Shown here: in pieces, positions 27,108 to 35,581 of the stretch
Layout: each line of letters starts with the position of its first letter
Position numbering within the stretch: the first letter of the stretch is position 1
Assembly (NCBI GenBank): GCA_963818855.1
Contig: CAWFUH010000016.1
Location: 336,719-400,718 of the forward strand
From: Bog-159 sp963818855
GTDB lineage: Bacteria > Acidobacteriota > Terriglobia > Bryobacterales > Bryobacteraceae
Direction: 5' to 3'
Length of the DNA: 64,000 bases
Notes under the pieces: generated by a model
Told to the model about the DNA's origin: nothing
The model's input: only the letters and a program-made list of their open reading frames with translations
Database searches by the model: none
Program-made: the position numbers and the translations under genes

Positions 27108-28280
27108 CTACAGAGCGTCCTCTTTGGCGATAATCTCTTTCATGATTTCCGAAGTCCCCGCCCCAATCGTGTACAACCGCAGATCGCGCCAATAGCGGCT
27201 GATCGGATACTCAGTCGTGTATCCGAAACCGCCGAAGATCTGCATGCAGTCGTAACTTATCCGCTGCGCTAACTCGGAAGTATAAAGCTTGGCCATGGTA
27301 ATCTCGCGTACCGCTTTCTGGCCGCGATTAGTTAAATCGAGGGCGCGATAAACCAGCCACCGCGCGGCCTCCAGGTTAGTGCGATGTTCGGCGAACTTAT
27401 GCCGCCAGACCTGGTAACTGCCTACAGGATTACCAAAGGCCTGACGCTCTTTGCCATATTGAATGGCTAAGTCGAGGCAGCGCCCCAGCGACGCAACCAT
27501 CATGATCGCGGAAGCCAGGCGCTCTCCCTGGAAGTTATGCATGATGTAATAGAAGCCGCGGTTCTTCTCACCCAGGATATAGCGGGCGGGAATGCGGCAA
27601 TCATCGAAGAACAGCTCGGCCGTGTCGGAGCAGAGATTGCCCACCTTCTTCAGCTTCTTTCCCACGGAGAAGCCGGGCGTGCGCGTCGGGAAAAGGACCA
27701 GCGAGATACCGCGCCGGCCGGCCTCGCCCGTGCGTACGGCCAGCACGATGAAGTCGGCGCGCGAACCGTTCGTGATCCACAGCTTCTGGCCGGATATCAC
27801 CAGGTCGTCGCCGTCGGCGCGCGCCGCTGTCCGCAGCGCCGCCACATCCGAGCCGCCGCCCGGTTCACTGATGCCCAACGCACCGATCCACTCGCCGGCC
27901 ATGGCAGGCTGCATGAAGACTTCTTTGTGCTCGGCTGTGCCCAACTCATTGATGACTGGGATCGTCAACTCGGCCTGCACCATCAGTCCCATACCTACAC
28001 CGGGGCTGTCGGCCCAGGCCATGGACTCAAGCGCGGCGGCGCTGGCCCACCAGTCGAGGCCGCTGCCGCCCGATTCGGCTGGAATGCGTATGCCGAACAA
28101 ACCCAAATCGGCAACCTTGCGGAAGATCTCGCGCGGGAAAATGCCGGCTTCGTCCCACTCCTGGGCAAACGGGGCGATTTCCTCGCGGCAGAAGCGTTTC
28201 ACGGTTTGGCGGATCAGTTCGTGCTCCGCGGTAAAGGGCGGATAGGCGGCCTGGGCTTCCACGGTTATTGCAGATGTCAT
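27108..28280 (-). CDS. Acyl-CoA dehydrogenase
   Basis: 390 residues, normal length. It oxidises acyl-CoA to trans-2-enoyl-CoA with FAD and passes electrons to ETF. Visible motifs: LGISEPGGGSD (FAD/substrate), LWITNGSRADF, YGKERQAFG and QIFGGFGYTTEYPISRYWRD. The usual E-G-T catalytic motif near the C-terminus is G-A-G-T here, and E253 in NFQGERLA sits where isovaleryl-CoA dehydrogenase has its catalytic Glu. A branched-chain or long-chain substrate class is therefore more likely than medium-chain. It is cytoplasmic. Confidence 0.9.
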   Translation of the reverse strand: MTSAITVEAQAAYPPFTAEHELIRQTVKRFCREEIAPFAQEWDEAGIFPREIFRKVADLGLFGIRIPAESGGSGLDWWASAAALESMAWADSPGVGMGLMVQAELTIPVINELGTAEHKEVFMQPAMAGEWIGALGISEPGGGSDVAALRTAARADGDDLVISGQKLWITNGSRADFIVLAVRTGEAGRRGISLVLFPTRTPGFSVGKKLKKVGNLCSDTAELFFDDCRIPARYILGEKNRGFYYIMHNFQGERLASAIMMVASLGRCLDLAIQYGKERQAFGNPVGSYQVWRHKFAEHRTNLEAARWLVYRALDLTNRGQKAVREITMAKLYTSELAQRISYDCMQIFGGFGYTTEYPISRYWRDLRLYTIGAGTSEIMKEIIAKEDAL

Positions 28281-28341
28281 CCGCGCTATTGTACCAGTGG
28301 GGCAGGCGCTTGGCGAGAGAAGGCTCGCACATTACTCTACG

Positions 28342-31300
28342 TTACTCTACGTTCTGCACCATTGACGCGGAACTGCCCGCCAGGTTGGTGCTCGCGGCAT
28401 AAGTAGCAGTAACTACATCTGCGCCCGACGGCAGTGTCGTAACCGCCAACTTGGCTAAGCCGTTCACCAGCGTCGCGGAGCCGAGCGTGGTCGAGCCGGC
28501 CGTAAACGTTACCGAGCCGGTGGCAAAGGTGGTGGCGGATCTTACGATTGCGGTGAACGTCACAGACTCGCCTACGGCCGCTGGGTTCACTGATGAAAAG
28601 ATCTGGGTCGTCGTAGCGGCCGCATTCACACTCTGGTTTACCGTCGCAGACGTGCTCGTCGACGACGCATTGTCCCCGTTATATGCTGCCGTAATCGGAT
28701 ACACTCCGGCGCCCAGCGTCAGGGTGGTCAGTGTCGCGGCACCTTGCGAGTTGAGCGAGGCGGTACCCAAAGAGGCCGTGCCGTTCTTGAACGTAATGGT
28801 CCCCGTAGGTACCGGACCGGCGGAGGTCACCGTCGCGGTGAACGTGACTGCCTGGCCATAAGCGGACGGGTTCGCATTCGAAGACAACGCTGTAGTCGTG
28901 GAGTTTTTGCTAATCGTTTGGCTGAGTGGCTTGGAAGTACTCGTCAGATATGAGGAATCGCCCGCATAGGTGGCGGTAATGCTGTGGGCGCCGGCGGTCA
29001 AGGTGGAGGTGGTCATAGAAGCGGCGCCACCCTTGGTGTCGGCCGTGCCAATCGACGCGCCAGAACTATAGAATGTAACCACTTCTCCGTCCGGTATCGC
29101 ACCGTAAGACGAAGTCACCGTCGCAGTGAACGTCACGGCCTGTCCGACGAACGCGGGCGAGCCGGAAGAGCTAACCGTGGTGGTAGTGGGATCGTTGTTC
29201 ACCACCTGACTGACCGGTGCGGAAGTACTGCCCTGGTTGTTGGCGTCGCCCGCATAGACCGCCGTGATCGAGTCCGTTCCCGCCACGGTGAACGCGTTGG
29301 TAAGCGTGGCCGTGCCTTTCGTGATCGGGGCGCTTCCCAGACTCACCGAGCCGTTCCTGAACGTCACCGATCCGGACACTGTTCCTTGATATGCGCCAGT
29401 GACGACGGCGGTAAATGTGACAGTCTGACTCGAGGACGATGGGTTCGGGGTCGAACTCAACGTGGCCACTGTAGTGGCCTGGTTTACAACCTGCGTGAGC
29501 GTCGCAGAACTGGTTGCGAAGTTGGAGTCGCCGCTATAGGCTGCGGTGACGGCTGAGGAGCCGGCCGCCAAGGTGACGGTGGTATAAGCCGCGGATCCGT
29601 TCACCAGGGAGACCGATGACAGCATCGTGGAGCCGTTCTTGAATGTCACTTTACCCGTGGGTACCGTAGAGCCCGATGTGGCCGTGACCGTCGCCGTAAG
29701 CGTCACCGATTGGCCATAGATGGATGGATTGACGCTCGACCCTAGCGTAGTCGTGCTGGGATTCAAACTCACCACCTGACTCAATGCCTTCGATGTGCTG
29801 GTCTGGTAGGAGGCGTCGCCCGCATAGGTGGCCGTGATCGTATGTGTACCGAGCGCCAGACTGGATGTGGTCAGAGACGCTACACCGCTCTTGGTCGTGC
29901 CGGTGCCGAATGAGACCGAGCCGTCGTAGAATGTCACTGTCTCGCCATCCGGCACAGCGCCGGATGCGGGCGTCACCGTAGCGGTGAAACTAATCGCTTG
30001 CCCAATATCAGCGTGCGTGGCCGATGAGATCAACGTAGTTGTCGTGGAGATCTCGTTTACCACCTGGTTTACTGCCGCGGAAGCACTGCCGCTGTCGTTG
30101 ACATCCCCGGAGTACGTGGCGACGATGGGATATGTTCCCGTGCTGGAGAACGAATACGTTATGGTCGCCTTACTCGGCGCCGGCGCTGCTGTTCCCAGCA
30201 CAGTCGAACCCCGCGTGAAAGTCACCGTACCGCCTACTTTTCCGCCGAATTGTCCGGTAACGGTGGCTGTGAACGTCACGGTTTGATTCAGAGACGCTGG
30301 GTTCGGCGTGGAGGTCAGAGTAGTGCTGGTCGTGGCAACATTCACCGTTTGCGCCAGCGTCGAAGAGGAACTGGCCGCAAAGTTCGCGTCGCCTGAATAG
30401 GAGGCAGAAATCGAAAGAGAGCCGGCGGGCAGCGGAGCGGGGGTCAGTGTGCCGCCGCCATTGGCAAGTTGAATGGAACCTATCACCGTTGAGCCGTTTT
30501 TGACTGTGACTGTACCCGTAGGCGTGCCCGATCCCGATTGCGGAGTTACGGCAACCGTGAACGTCACTGATTGGCCGTACGCGGACGGGTTCAAACTCGA
30601 AGTCAGGCTGGTGTTGGTTGGACCGAGCTTCACTACTTGATTGACCGCTCTCGAGGTACTGGTTTGGTAGGTTCCATCGCCGGCGTAAGTGGCGGTAATG
30701 GGATCGGTGCCCACGGGCAAAGATGAAGTGCTGAATACCGCCTGTCCGGCGGCTGTGGTGCTTGTTCCGAGTGTGCTGCTACCGTTATAAAACGTGACCA
30801 TCTCGCCGTTGGGTATGGTGCCGGATATCGGCGAGACTGTGGCTGTGAACGTCACCGGTTGGTTGATATATGAAGGTGATGGGGCGGCCAATAGCGTGGT
30901 CGTCGTGGTAACAGTCACATTCAGGTTCACTACCTGATTGAGTCCCGCGGAGCTGCTCGATTGGTAGTCATTGCTGCCAAGGTACACCGCCGTGATCGGA
31001 TAGGTATTAGCTTTGTTGAAACTGTTGGTGACAGTGGCCACCCCGTTGATGACCGGTGCCGTTGCCCAAACGGTGGGTGGGCTGCCTTGCATGAATGCCA
31101 CGGTGCCGGTCGGCGAGCCGCCATATTGACCCGTTATCACGGCCGTATAGGTGATGGCTTGGTTCGTATTTGCCGGGTTCGCGCTGGATTCGAGCACCGT
31201 CATGCTGGCCTGGCTGACCGACTGGGTCATTAGCGCGGCACCCGGATGGTAGCTCCCGGTGGGGCTGTAAGAGGCGGTTATCGAATGGTCGCCGAGAGTG

Positions 31301-33093
31301 AGCGCCGATGTGGTGATGGATGCGCTGCCATTTACCAGGTTGAATGTTCCCAAGGATGTGGCGCCGTCCATAAAGGTGATCGTACCGGTGGCTTTGCCGC
31401 TGGCCCCTCCCACAGTCGCGGTGAAGGTGACAGCTTGATTGAAGGCGGATGGGTTTGGCGATGACGTGAGCGCAACCGGCATGCCCAGGATTTGATTCAA
31501 GACGGGCGATGCGCTGGGTGCGTAGCTCGTATCGCCAGAATACACAGCAAGTAGCGGCTGGGGGCCGAGCGCGGCAAAGGAGGCGGTATAAGTGGCCGTG
31601 CCGCCCGAGAGAGGCACAGTGGAGAGCGACGTTTCGCCGGCGTAGAACGTGATGTTTCCCGTTGGCGTGCCGGCCACGGCGGAGGTGACGGTAGCAGTCA
31701 AAACTACCGCCTGACAATTGGCGTCCGGATTTTTCGAGGAGCTTAATGCAGTTACGCTGGCGTACAAGTTGAAGTTAGATGCGGTATTCAGCACCACTCC
31801 CAATACGCTGTTCGTGCAGCCTCCCGACGTGGGACACTGGCTGACTACGGCTAAGTCGGGCTGTCCGTCGCCGTTGAAGTCTCCCGCGGACACATACGAG
31901 GTGAAGCTTCCTCCCGCGCTGGAGGTGGCTGCGGACTGGAATGTGCCATCGCCATTCCCCCGCATCAGACTTAAGACGCCGGCGCTGCTGCCGCCCGCCG
32001 ACGGGCCCAGGTTGCTAACCGCCAGATCCAGATTGCCGTCGCCGTCGAAATCCGCGATCGCGATCGAGTTCGCTTCGTTGCCTCCGGACCCATAGACGGT
32101 AGGCGCTTGAAATGTGCCATCGCCGTTGCCCAGCATCACCGCTACGGAGCCGCTTTGGGAACAGTTCAGGTTATTGTAAGTCGCGCAGCTGTTGACTACC
32201 GCCAGGTCAGGCACGCCATCGCCGTTGAAGTCCCCCACGCCGGCGGCGCTGGCAAACGCCCCGCCGGACGGATAGATTACAGCGGATTGATAAGTGCCAT
32301 CGCCATTCCCCAATAGGATGCTGACCGTGTCTTGTGTGCCGGAGTTCACTACGGCGAGATCGATGGCGCCGTCCAGGTTGAAGTCACCGACCGCGAGAAA
32401 GGCAGCAGACGGGGACCCGGTTGAGTAACTCAGAGGCGCCTGAAAGGTGCCATCGCCGTTGCCCAATAGAATCGCGACCGCACTATTCGCGCTGGTCTGA
32501 TTGGCCACTGCGAGATCAAGGATGCCATCCCCGTTGAAATCGCCCGTAGCCGCGAAGTAGCTGCTGCCTGCCCCGGTCGCATACGGAACGGGCGATTGGA
32601 ACGTGCCGTCGCCGTTGTTCAAGAATATGCTCACCTGGCCTGTGCCGCAACTCGTACTCGTTGGACACTGCGACGCCACTACCAGGTCTATGGCGCCGTC
32701 TCCATTGAAATCTCCGGCAGCTACTGACATGGGTTCAAATGTTCCGACGGCGTAAAGGACAGGCGCTTGAAGACTGCCATCTGAATTGGCAATCAGTACG
32801 GCTATGGAGGCGTATCCAGCTCCGCAATTGGACGAATCGCAAGGATTGACGACCGCCAAATCGGGTATGCCATCGCCGTTAAAGTCTGCAACAACCGATT
32901 GAGCGGCTCCGCCGAATCCCGCGGGATAACTTTGTACCGACCCCAAAACCGATCCGGCCAGACTGGTATGAGCCTTGCGCGCCGCGCCGGCTTGTAGATG
33001 GACTCCTCTCTTCTGAGCCATCACTGGTGCGATCATATTCGCGAAGGCAATTGATACGAGAGTAGGAGCAACGACGCGCATTACCGATGCCAT
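28342..33093 (-). CDS. Large secreted FG-GAP / Ig-like repeat protein
   Basis: 1583 residues with a signal peptide ending near APVMA (residue 26). Residues about 55-440 hold seven FG-GAP/VCBS repeats, each with a DFNGDG-type calcium-binding loop (near 70, 128, 185, 237, 288, 348 and 405), alternating with NGDGTFQ motifs. Residues about 445-1583 are twelve Ig-like domains of about 95 residues, each beginning with an S-S-x-N-P segment and ending in Y-x-G-D. Domains 3-11 are a three-fold repeat of a three-domain block (separate entry). No sorting motif or membrane anchor is visible at the C-terminus. It is probably an adhesin or matrix protein. A TATAAT and AAAGG precede the ATG. Confidence 0.85.
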   Translation of the reverse strand: MASVMRVVAPTLVSIAFANMIAPVMAQKRGVHLQAGAARKAHTSLAGSVLGSVQSYPAGFGGAAQSVVADFNGDGIPDLAVVNPCDSSNCGAGYASIAVLIANSDGSLQAPVLYAVGTFEPMSVAAGDFNGDGAIDLVVASQCPTSTSCGTGQVSIFLNNGDGTFQSPVPYATGAGSSYFAATGDFNGDGILDLAVANQTSANSAVAILLGNGDGTFQAPLSYSTGSPSAAFLAVGDFNLDGAIDLAVVNSGTQDTVSILLGNGDGTYQSAVIYPSGGAFASAAGVGDFNGDGVPDLAVVNSCATYNNLNCSQSGSVAVMLGNGDGTFQAPTVYGSGGNEANSIAIADFDGDGNLDLAVSNLGPSAGGSSAGVLSLMRGNGDGTFQSAATSSAGGSFTSYVSAGDFNGDGQPDLAVVSQCPTSGGCTNSVLGVVLNTASNFNLYASVTALSSSKNPDANCQAVVLTATVTSAVAGTPTGNITFYAGETSLSTVPLSGGTATYTASFAALGPQPLLAVYSGDTSYAPSASPVLNQILGMPVALTSSPNPSAFNQAVTFTATVGGASGKATGTITFMDGATSLGTFNLVNGSASITTSALTLGDHSITASYSPTGSYHPGAALMTQSVSQASMTVLESSANPANTNQAITYTAVITGQYGGSPTGTVAFMQGSPPTVWATAPVINGVATVTNSFNKANTYPITAVYLGSNDYQSSSSAGLNQVVNLNVTVTTTTTLLAAPSPSYINQPVTFTATVSPISGTIPNGEMVTFYNGSSTLGTSTTAAGQAVFSTSSLPVGTDPITATYAGDGTYQTSTSRAVNQVVKLGPTNTSLTSSLNPSAYGQSVTFTVAVTPQSGSGTPTGTVTVKNGSTVIGSIQLANGGGTLTPAPLPAGSLSISASYSGDANFAASSSSTLAQTVNVATTSTTLTSTPNPASLNQTVTFTATVTGQFGGKVGGTVTFTRGSTVLGTAAPAPSKATITYSFSSTGTYPIVATYSGDVNDSGSASAAVNQVVNEISTTTTLISSATHADIGQAISFTATVTPASGAVPDGETVTFYDGSVSFGTGTTKSGVASLTTSSLALGTHTITATYAGDASYQTSTSKALSQVVSLNPSTTTLGSSVNPSIYGQSVTLTATVTATSGSTVPTGKVTFKNGSTMLSSVSLVNGSAAYTTVTLAAGSSAVTAAYSGDSNFATSSATLTQVVNQATTVATLSSTPNPSSSSQTVTFTAVVTGAYQGTVSGSVTFRNGSVSLGSAPITKGTATLTNAFTVAGTDSITAVYAGDANNQGSTSAPVSQVVNNDPTTTTVSSSGSPAFVGQAVTFTATVTSSYGAIPDGEVVTFYSSGASIGTADTKGGAASMTTSTLTAGAHSITATYAGDSSYLTSTSKPLSQTISKNSTTTALSSNANPSAYGQAVTFTATVTSAGPVPTGTITFKNGTASLGTASLNSQGAATLTTLTLGAGVYPITAAYNGDNASSTSTSATVNQSVNAAATTTQIFSSVNPAAVGESVTFTAIVRSATTFATGSVTFTAGSTTLGSATLVNGLAKLAVTTLPSGADVVTATYAASTNLAGSSASMVQNVE
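28615..31209 (-). repeat. Three-fold higher-order repeat of a three-Ig-domain block
   Basis: Within the 1583-residue protein, Ig domains 3-5, 6-8 and 9-11 form three blocks of about 288 residues (629-920, 921-1206, 1207-1493; about 31209-30334, 30333-29476, 29475-28615). In each block the first domain starts its second strand region with G-x-Y/F-x-G, the second has the motif P-D/N-G-E-x-V-T-F-Y, and the third has P-T-G-x-V/I-T-x-K-N-G. The unit of expansion was therefore three domains. Confidence 0.75.
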
Positions 33094-33249
33094 AAGATAC
33101 CTTTGGCCTAAATTATAAGAATTAACCAGCGGCTATTTAAATGCTACTTTCGGTTAAGTCCGGATAACCGGCAGTTAACTGTGCGTGCAAACGCTTAACT
33201 CTAAAGCGCCTGAGCAGCACGCGACCACCTGACGATTTATAATTGGACA
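33094..33249. promoter_or_regulatory. Divergent promoter region with two TATAAT boxes
   Basis: On the minus strand TATAAT at 33117-33112 lies 18 bases before the ATG of the Ig-like protein, with a weak TTAAAT at -35 spacing. On the plus strand TATAAT at 33238-33243 ends 6 bases before the GTG at 33250, which would make that transcript leaderless if used. No good -35 accompanies the plus-strand box. Confidence 0.35.
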
Positions 33250-33453
33250 GTGGATAGCTTTCCTATAGTTAGACAATCCTGGACACCCGGAGATACACGC
33301 GAGGTGGAAACCTCACGCATCGACCGGCAAATCGGCATCGAATACGATTCGTACCGGCGGATTTATCTGGCGGATGGCCACGAATGGACCATCGCTGGCA
33401 GGATCGCGCGCGCTGATGGTAAGACCTACTACATTCTTGAGTGTGTCGCGTGA
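33250..33453 (+). CDS. Small protein of unknown function, coupled to the LMF1-like gene
   Basis: 67 residues, no signal peptide or membrane segment. It is rich in charged and aromatic residues, with predicted beta character (WTIAGRI, YYILECVA). I do not recognise it. Its TGA overlaps the GTG of the next gene as GTGA, which indicates translational coupling and supports it being real. Confidence 0.5.
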   Translation: MDSFPIVRQSWTPGDTREVETSRIDRQIGIEYDSYRRIYLADGHEWTIAGRIARADGKTYYILECVA

Positions 33454-34814
33454 ACCGCGCCACCCGGCTGTTTTTGCGGGTCCTGGGTGCCATCTACCTG
33501 ATCGCATTTGTGTCGTTCGGAGTGCAGGCGGCCGGTACCATCGGGTCACAAGGCATTCTGCCGGTGGCCAATTATCTGCATGGTATGCGCGAAGAACTGG
33601 GGGCCCGCGCATTCTGGTACGCGCCTACGGTGTTCTGGCTCAATGCAAGCGATCTGGCGCTCCGAATTACGTGGATCGCCGGCGCCGCCTGCGCGATTAT
33701 CCTCATGCTCGGCTTCTTCCGCAGAGCGTGTCTAGTCATACTCTTGATTCTGTATATTTCAATCTCGACCGCCGGCCAGGATTTCTGGTCTTTTCAATGG
33801 GACATCCTGTTGACCGAGGTTGGCTTCCTGGCAATCTTCGCGGACGATTCCCGCGGCCGTATGTGGTTGTTTCGCTGGCTGCTGTTCCGCCTGATGTTCA
33901 TGTCCGGCGTGGTGAAATTGATGAGCGGCGACCCTGCGTGGCGCGATCTGACCGCGCTGAGCTATCATTACGAAACCCAGCCTCTGCCGACCGTTATTGC
34001 CTGGTACATGCATCAACTTCCCATGTGGTTTCAGAAGGCATCCACCGTGTTCGTTTTCTTTGTGGAAGTGCTGGTGCCCTTTGTGATCTTCGCGCCATTC
34101 AAGTTACGGCGCGTAGCAGCGGTACTGCTGATCGGCCTGCAGGTATTGATTCTCCTGACGGGCAATTACACCTTCTTCAATCTGCTGGCGATTGCGCTGT
34201 GCATATTCTTGTTCGCAGACCCGCCGGCCCGCCAGGCGCAGCCCGAGGCGCGCGGGCATCGGACCGTAACGCTGGCGCTAATGGTATTTATAGTGACTAC
34301 CAGCGGCCTGCAGTTACTCGAAATGTTTCATGTGCCGCTGCCCGCGACGGCTGAAGGCTACCTGATGTGGATCTCACCGCTGCGCCTGGTCAACTCATAT
34401 GGCTTGTTCGCGGTAATGACTACCACGCGTCCGGAGATCGTGGTGGAAGGCTCGAACGATGGCGCGTCCTGGACGCCATACGAATTCCGCTATAAGCCGG
34501 GTGATGTGAATCGCGCGCCAGCGTGGGTGGCGCCGTATCAACCGCGACTGGACTGGCAGATGTGGTTCGCGGCGTTGGGAAATGCGGACCAGAATCGATG
34601 GTTTTATAACTTCGTGGCGCGGCTGCTCCAGGGGTCCGCTCCCGTGCTGGGGTTGCTGAAACGGAATCCGTTTCCAAACGGCTCCCCGCGGTACATCCGT
34701 GCGGTGGTATACGATTATCAGTTCACGAATTTTGCGGAGCGGCGGCAGACCGGTGCGTGGTGGCGGCGCACCGAGAAAGGGATCTACCTGCCGGCGATTT
34801 CGTTGCGGCGCTAG
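33450..34814 (+). CDS. Lipase maturation factor (LMF1)-like membrane protein
   Basis: 454 residues from the GTG at 33450, which overlaps the preceding stop; GTG at 33441 is an alternative. Multiple membrane segments are visible, among them LGAIYLIAFVSFG, AACAIILMLGFF, LVILLILYI and VFVFFVEVLVPFVIF. Family motifs include GQDFWSFQWDILLTEVGFL, FRLMFMSGVVKL and the C-terminal APYQPRLDWQMWFAAL. Human LMF1 helps lipases fold in the ER; the bacterial role is unknown. The stop is immediately followed by a multi-hairpin repeat that may end transcription. Confidence 0.8.
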   Translation: MNRATRLFLRVLGAIYLIAFVSFGVQAAGTIGSQGILPVANYLHGMREELGARAFWYAPTVFWLNASDLALRITWIAGAACAIILMLGFFRRACLVILLILYISISTAGQDFWSFQWDILLTEVGFLAIFADDSRGRMWLFRWLLFRLMFMSGVVKLMSGDPAWRDLTALSYHYETQPLPTVIAWYMHQLPMWFQKASTVFVFFVEVLVPFVIFAPFKLRRVAAVLLIGLQVLILLTGNYTFFNLLAIALCIFLFADPPARQAQPEARGHRTVTLALMVFIVTTSGLQLLEMFHVPLPATAEGYLMWISPLRLVNSYGLFAVMTTTRPEIVVEGSNDGASWTPYEFRYKPGDVNRAPAWVAPYQPRLDWQMWFAALGNADQNRWFYNFVARLLQGSAPVLGLLKRNPFPNGSPRYIRAVVYDYQFTNFAERRQTGAWWRRTEKGIYLPAISLRR

Positions 34815-34905
34815 TGGGGCAGGCGTCTACGCCTGCGCGGGACGTCCACGTCCCGCCAGATTGCGGGTCTGGAGACCCGCCGCAGGACTGGAGTCCTGAC
34901 CCCAC
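34814..34905. repeat. Four-hairpin palindromic element
   Basis: An outer pair GTGGGG/CCCCAC (34814-34819, 34900-34905) encloses four perfect hairpins: CAGGCG-TCTA-CGCCTG (34820-34835), GCGGGACGT-CC-ACGTCCCGC (34837-34856), GCGGGTCT-GG-AGACCCGC (34863-34880) and CAGGACT-GG-AGTCCTG (34883-34898). It fills the gap between two convergent genes. A shorter relative in the opposite orientation lies at 63335-63376. Confidence 0.75.
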
Positions 34906-34909
34906 GAGG

Positions 34910-35566
34910 TTAAGTCCAGGGCTTGGTTTCGCCGCCCAACCCCTTGTAGCCGTTCTTCATGCGCTCCTCCAGTTTTGTCCAAACGGCGGGATCGCTGCCC
35001 TTCCACTCCTCCACTGCGGTATTGCCTAGGTACGGCAAATCGGCGATACCAGCCTTACTTGAATAGAATCCGTTTAGCGTCAGGTCACGGAACTTACTAA
35101 AGAAAGCGGCCCACCTGCGATCATCGTCAGCGGCACGCTCGGGCCATGCTATACGATCGAGTATCTGCTTTTGTTGCCCCACCGTTGCGTCCGCGAAGTT
35201 CTTCTGAAACAGCCGTGACGATTCGCGATCCAACCAGGCAAGCCCGCCGAGTATCTCGGCCGCGAGGTCGTCGTTACCGTCCTCGTTCTTGCGAAAGTCC
35301 AGCCAGTCGTCCATGAACTCAGGTACGCCTGCCTGCGTCGCGCTGCCGCTGCGCTCGTCGGCGGGTACGATCAGATCGCAGAGCACGTGTACGGTATGCC
35401 AGTCGTGCTCCTCGAATACCTTTCGCGTGTAGGCGGCTTGGTGCGTCTCGTGTGTTTGCGCCAGACCTGCGCCCGCCGTGGCAGCGGCCAGCACGGGCGC
35501 CGAGCCGATGATTTGAAACAGGTCGCGGCGGCTGACGGTAACGCGATTCAGTTGGTTCTCTTTCAT
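34910..35566 (-). CDS. Gluconate 2-dehydrogenase subunit 3-like protein
   Basis: 218 residues. The N-terminus SRRDLFQIIGSAPVLAAATAGAGLAQ is a Tat-type signal. The mature part has CDLIVPADERSGSATQAGVPEFMDDWL, the motif region of the small subunit that accompanies exported GMC dehydrogenases. It lies 15 bases downstream of the GMC large-subunit gene and should form a complex with it, letting the large subunit be exported by the shared Tat signal. It binds no cofactor itself as far as can be seen. Confidence 0.85.
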   Translation of the reverse strand: MKENQLNRVTVSRRDLFQIIGSAPVLAAATAGAGLAQTHETHQAAYTRKVFEEHDWHTVHVLCDLIVPADERSGSATQAGVPEFMDDWLDFRKNEDGNDDLAAEILGGLAWLDRESSRLFQKNFADATVGQQKQILDRIAWPERAADDDRRWAAFFSKFRDLTLNGFYSSKAGIADLPYLGNTAVEEWKGSDPAVWTKLEERMKNGYKGLGGETKPWT

Positions 35567-35581
35567 TTTTTCCCCACTTAC

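Noticed and set aside
28615..31209. Regular repeats that could look like a CRISPR or satellite array
   Set aside because: The period is about 285 bases with coding-frame conservation and protein-level divergence; it encodes Ig-like domains.
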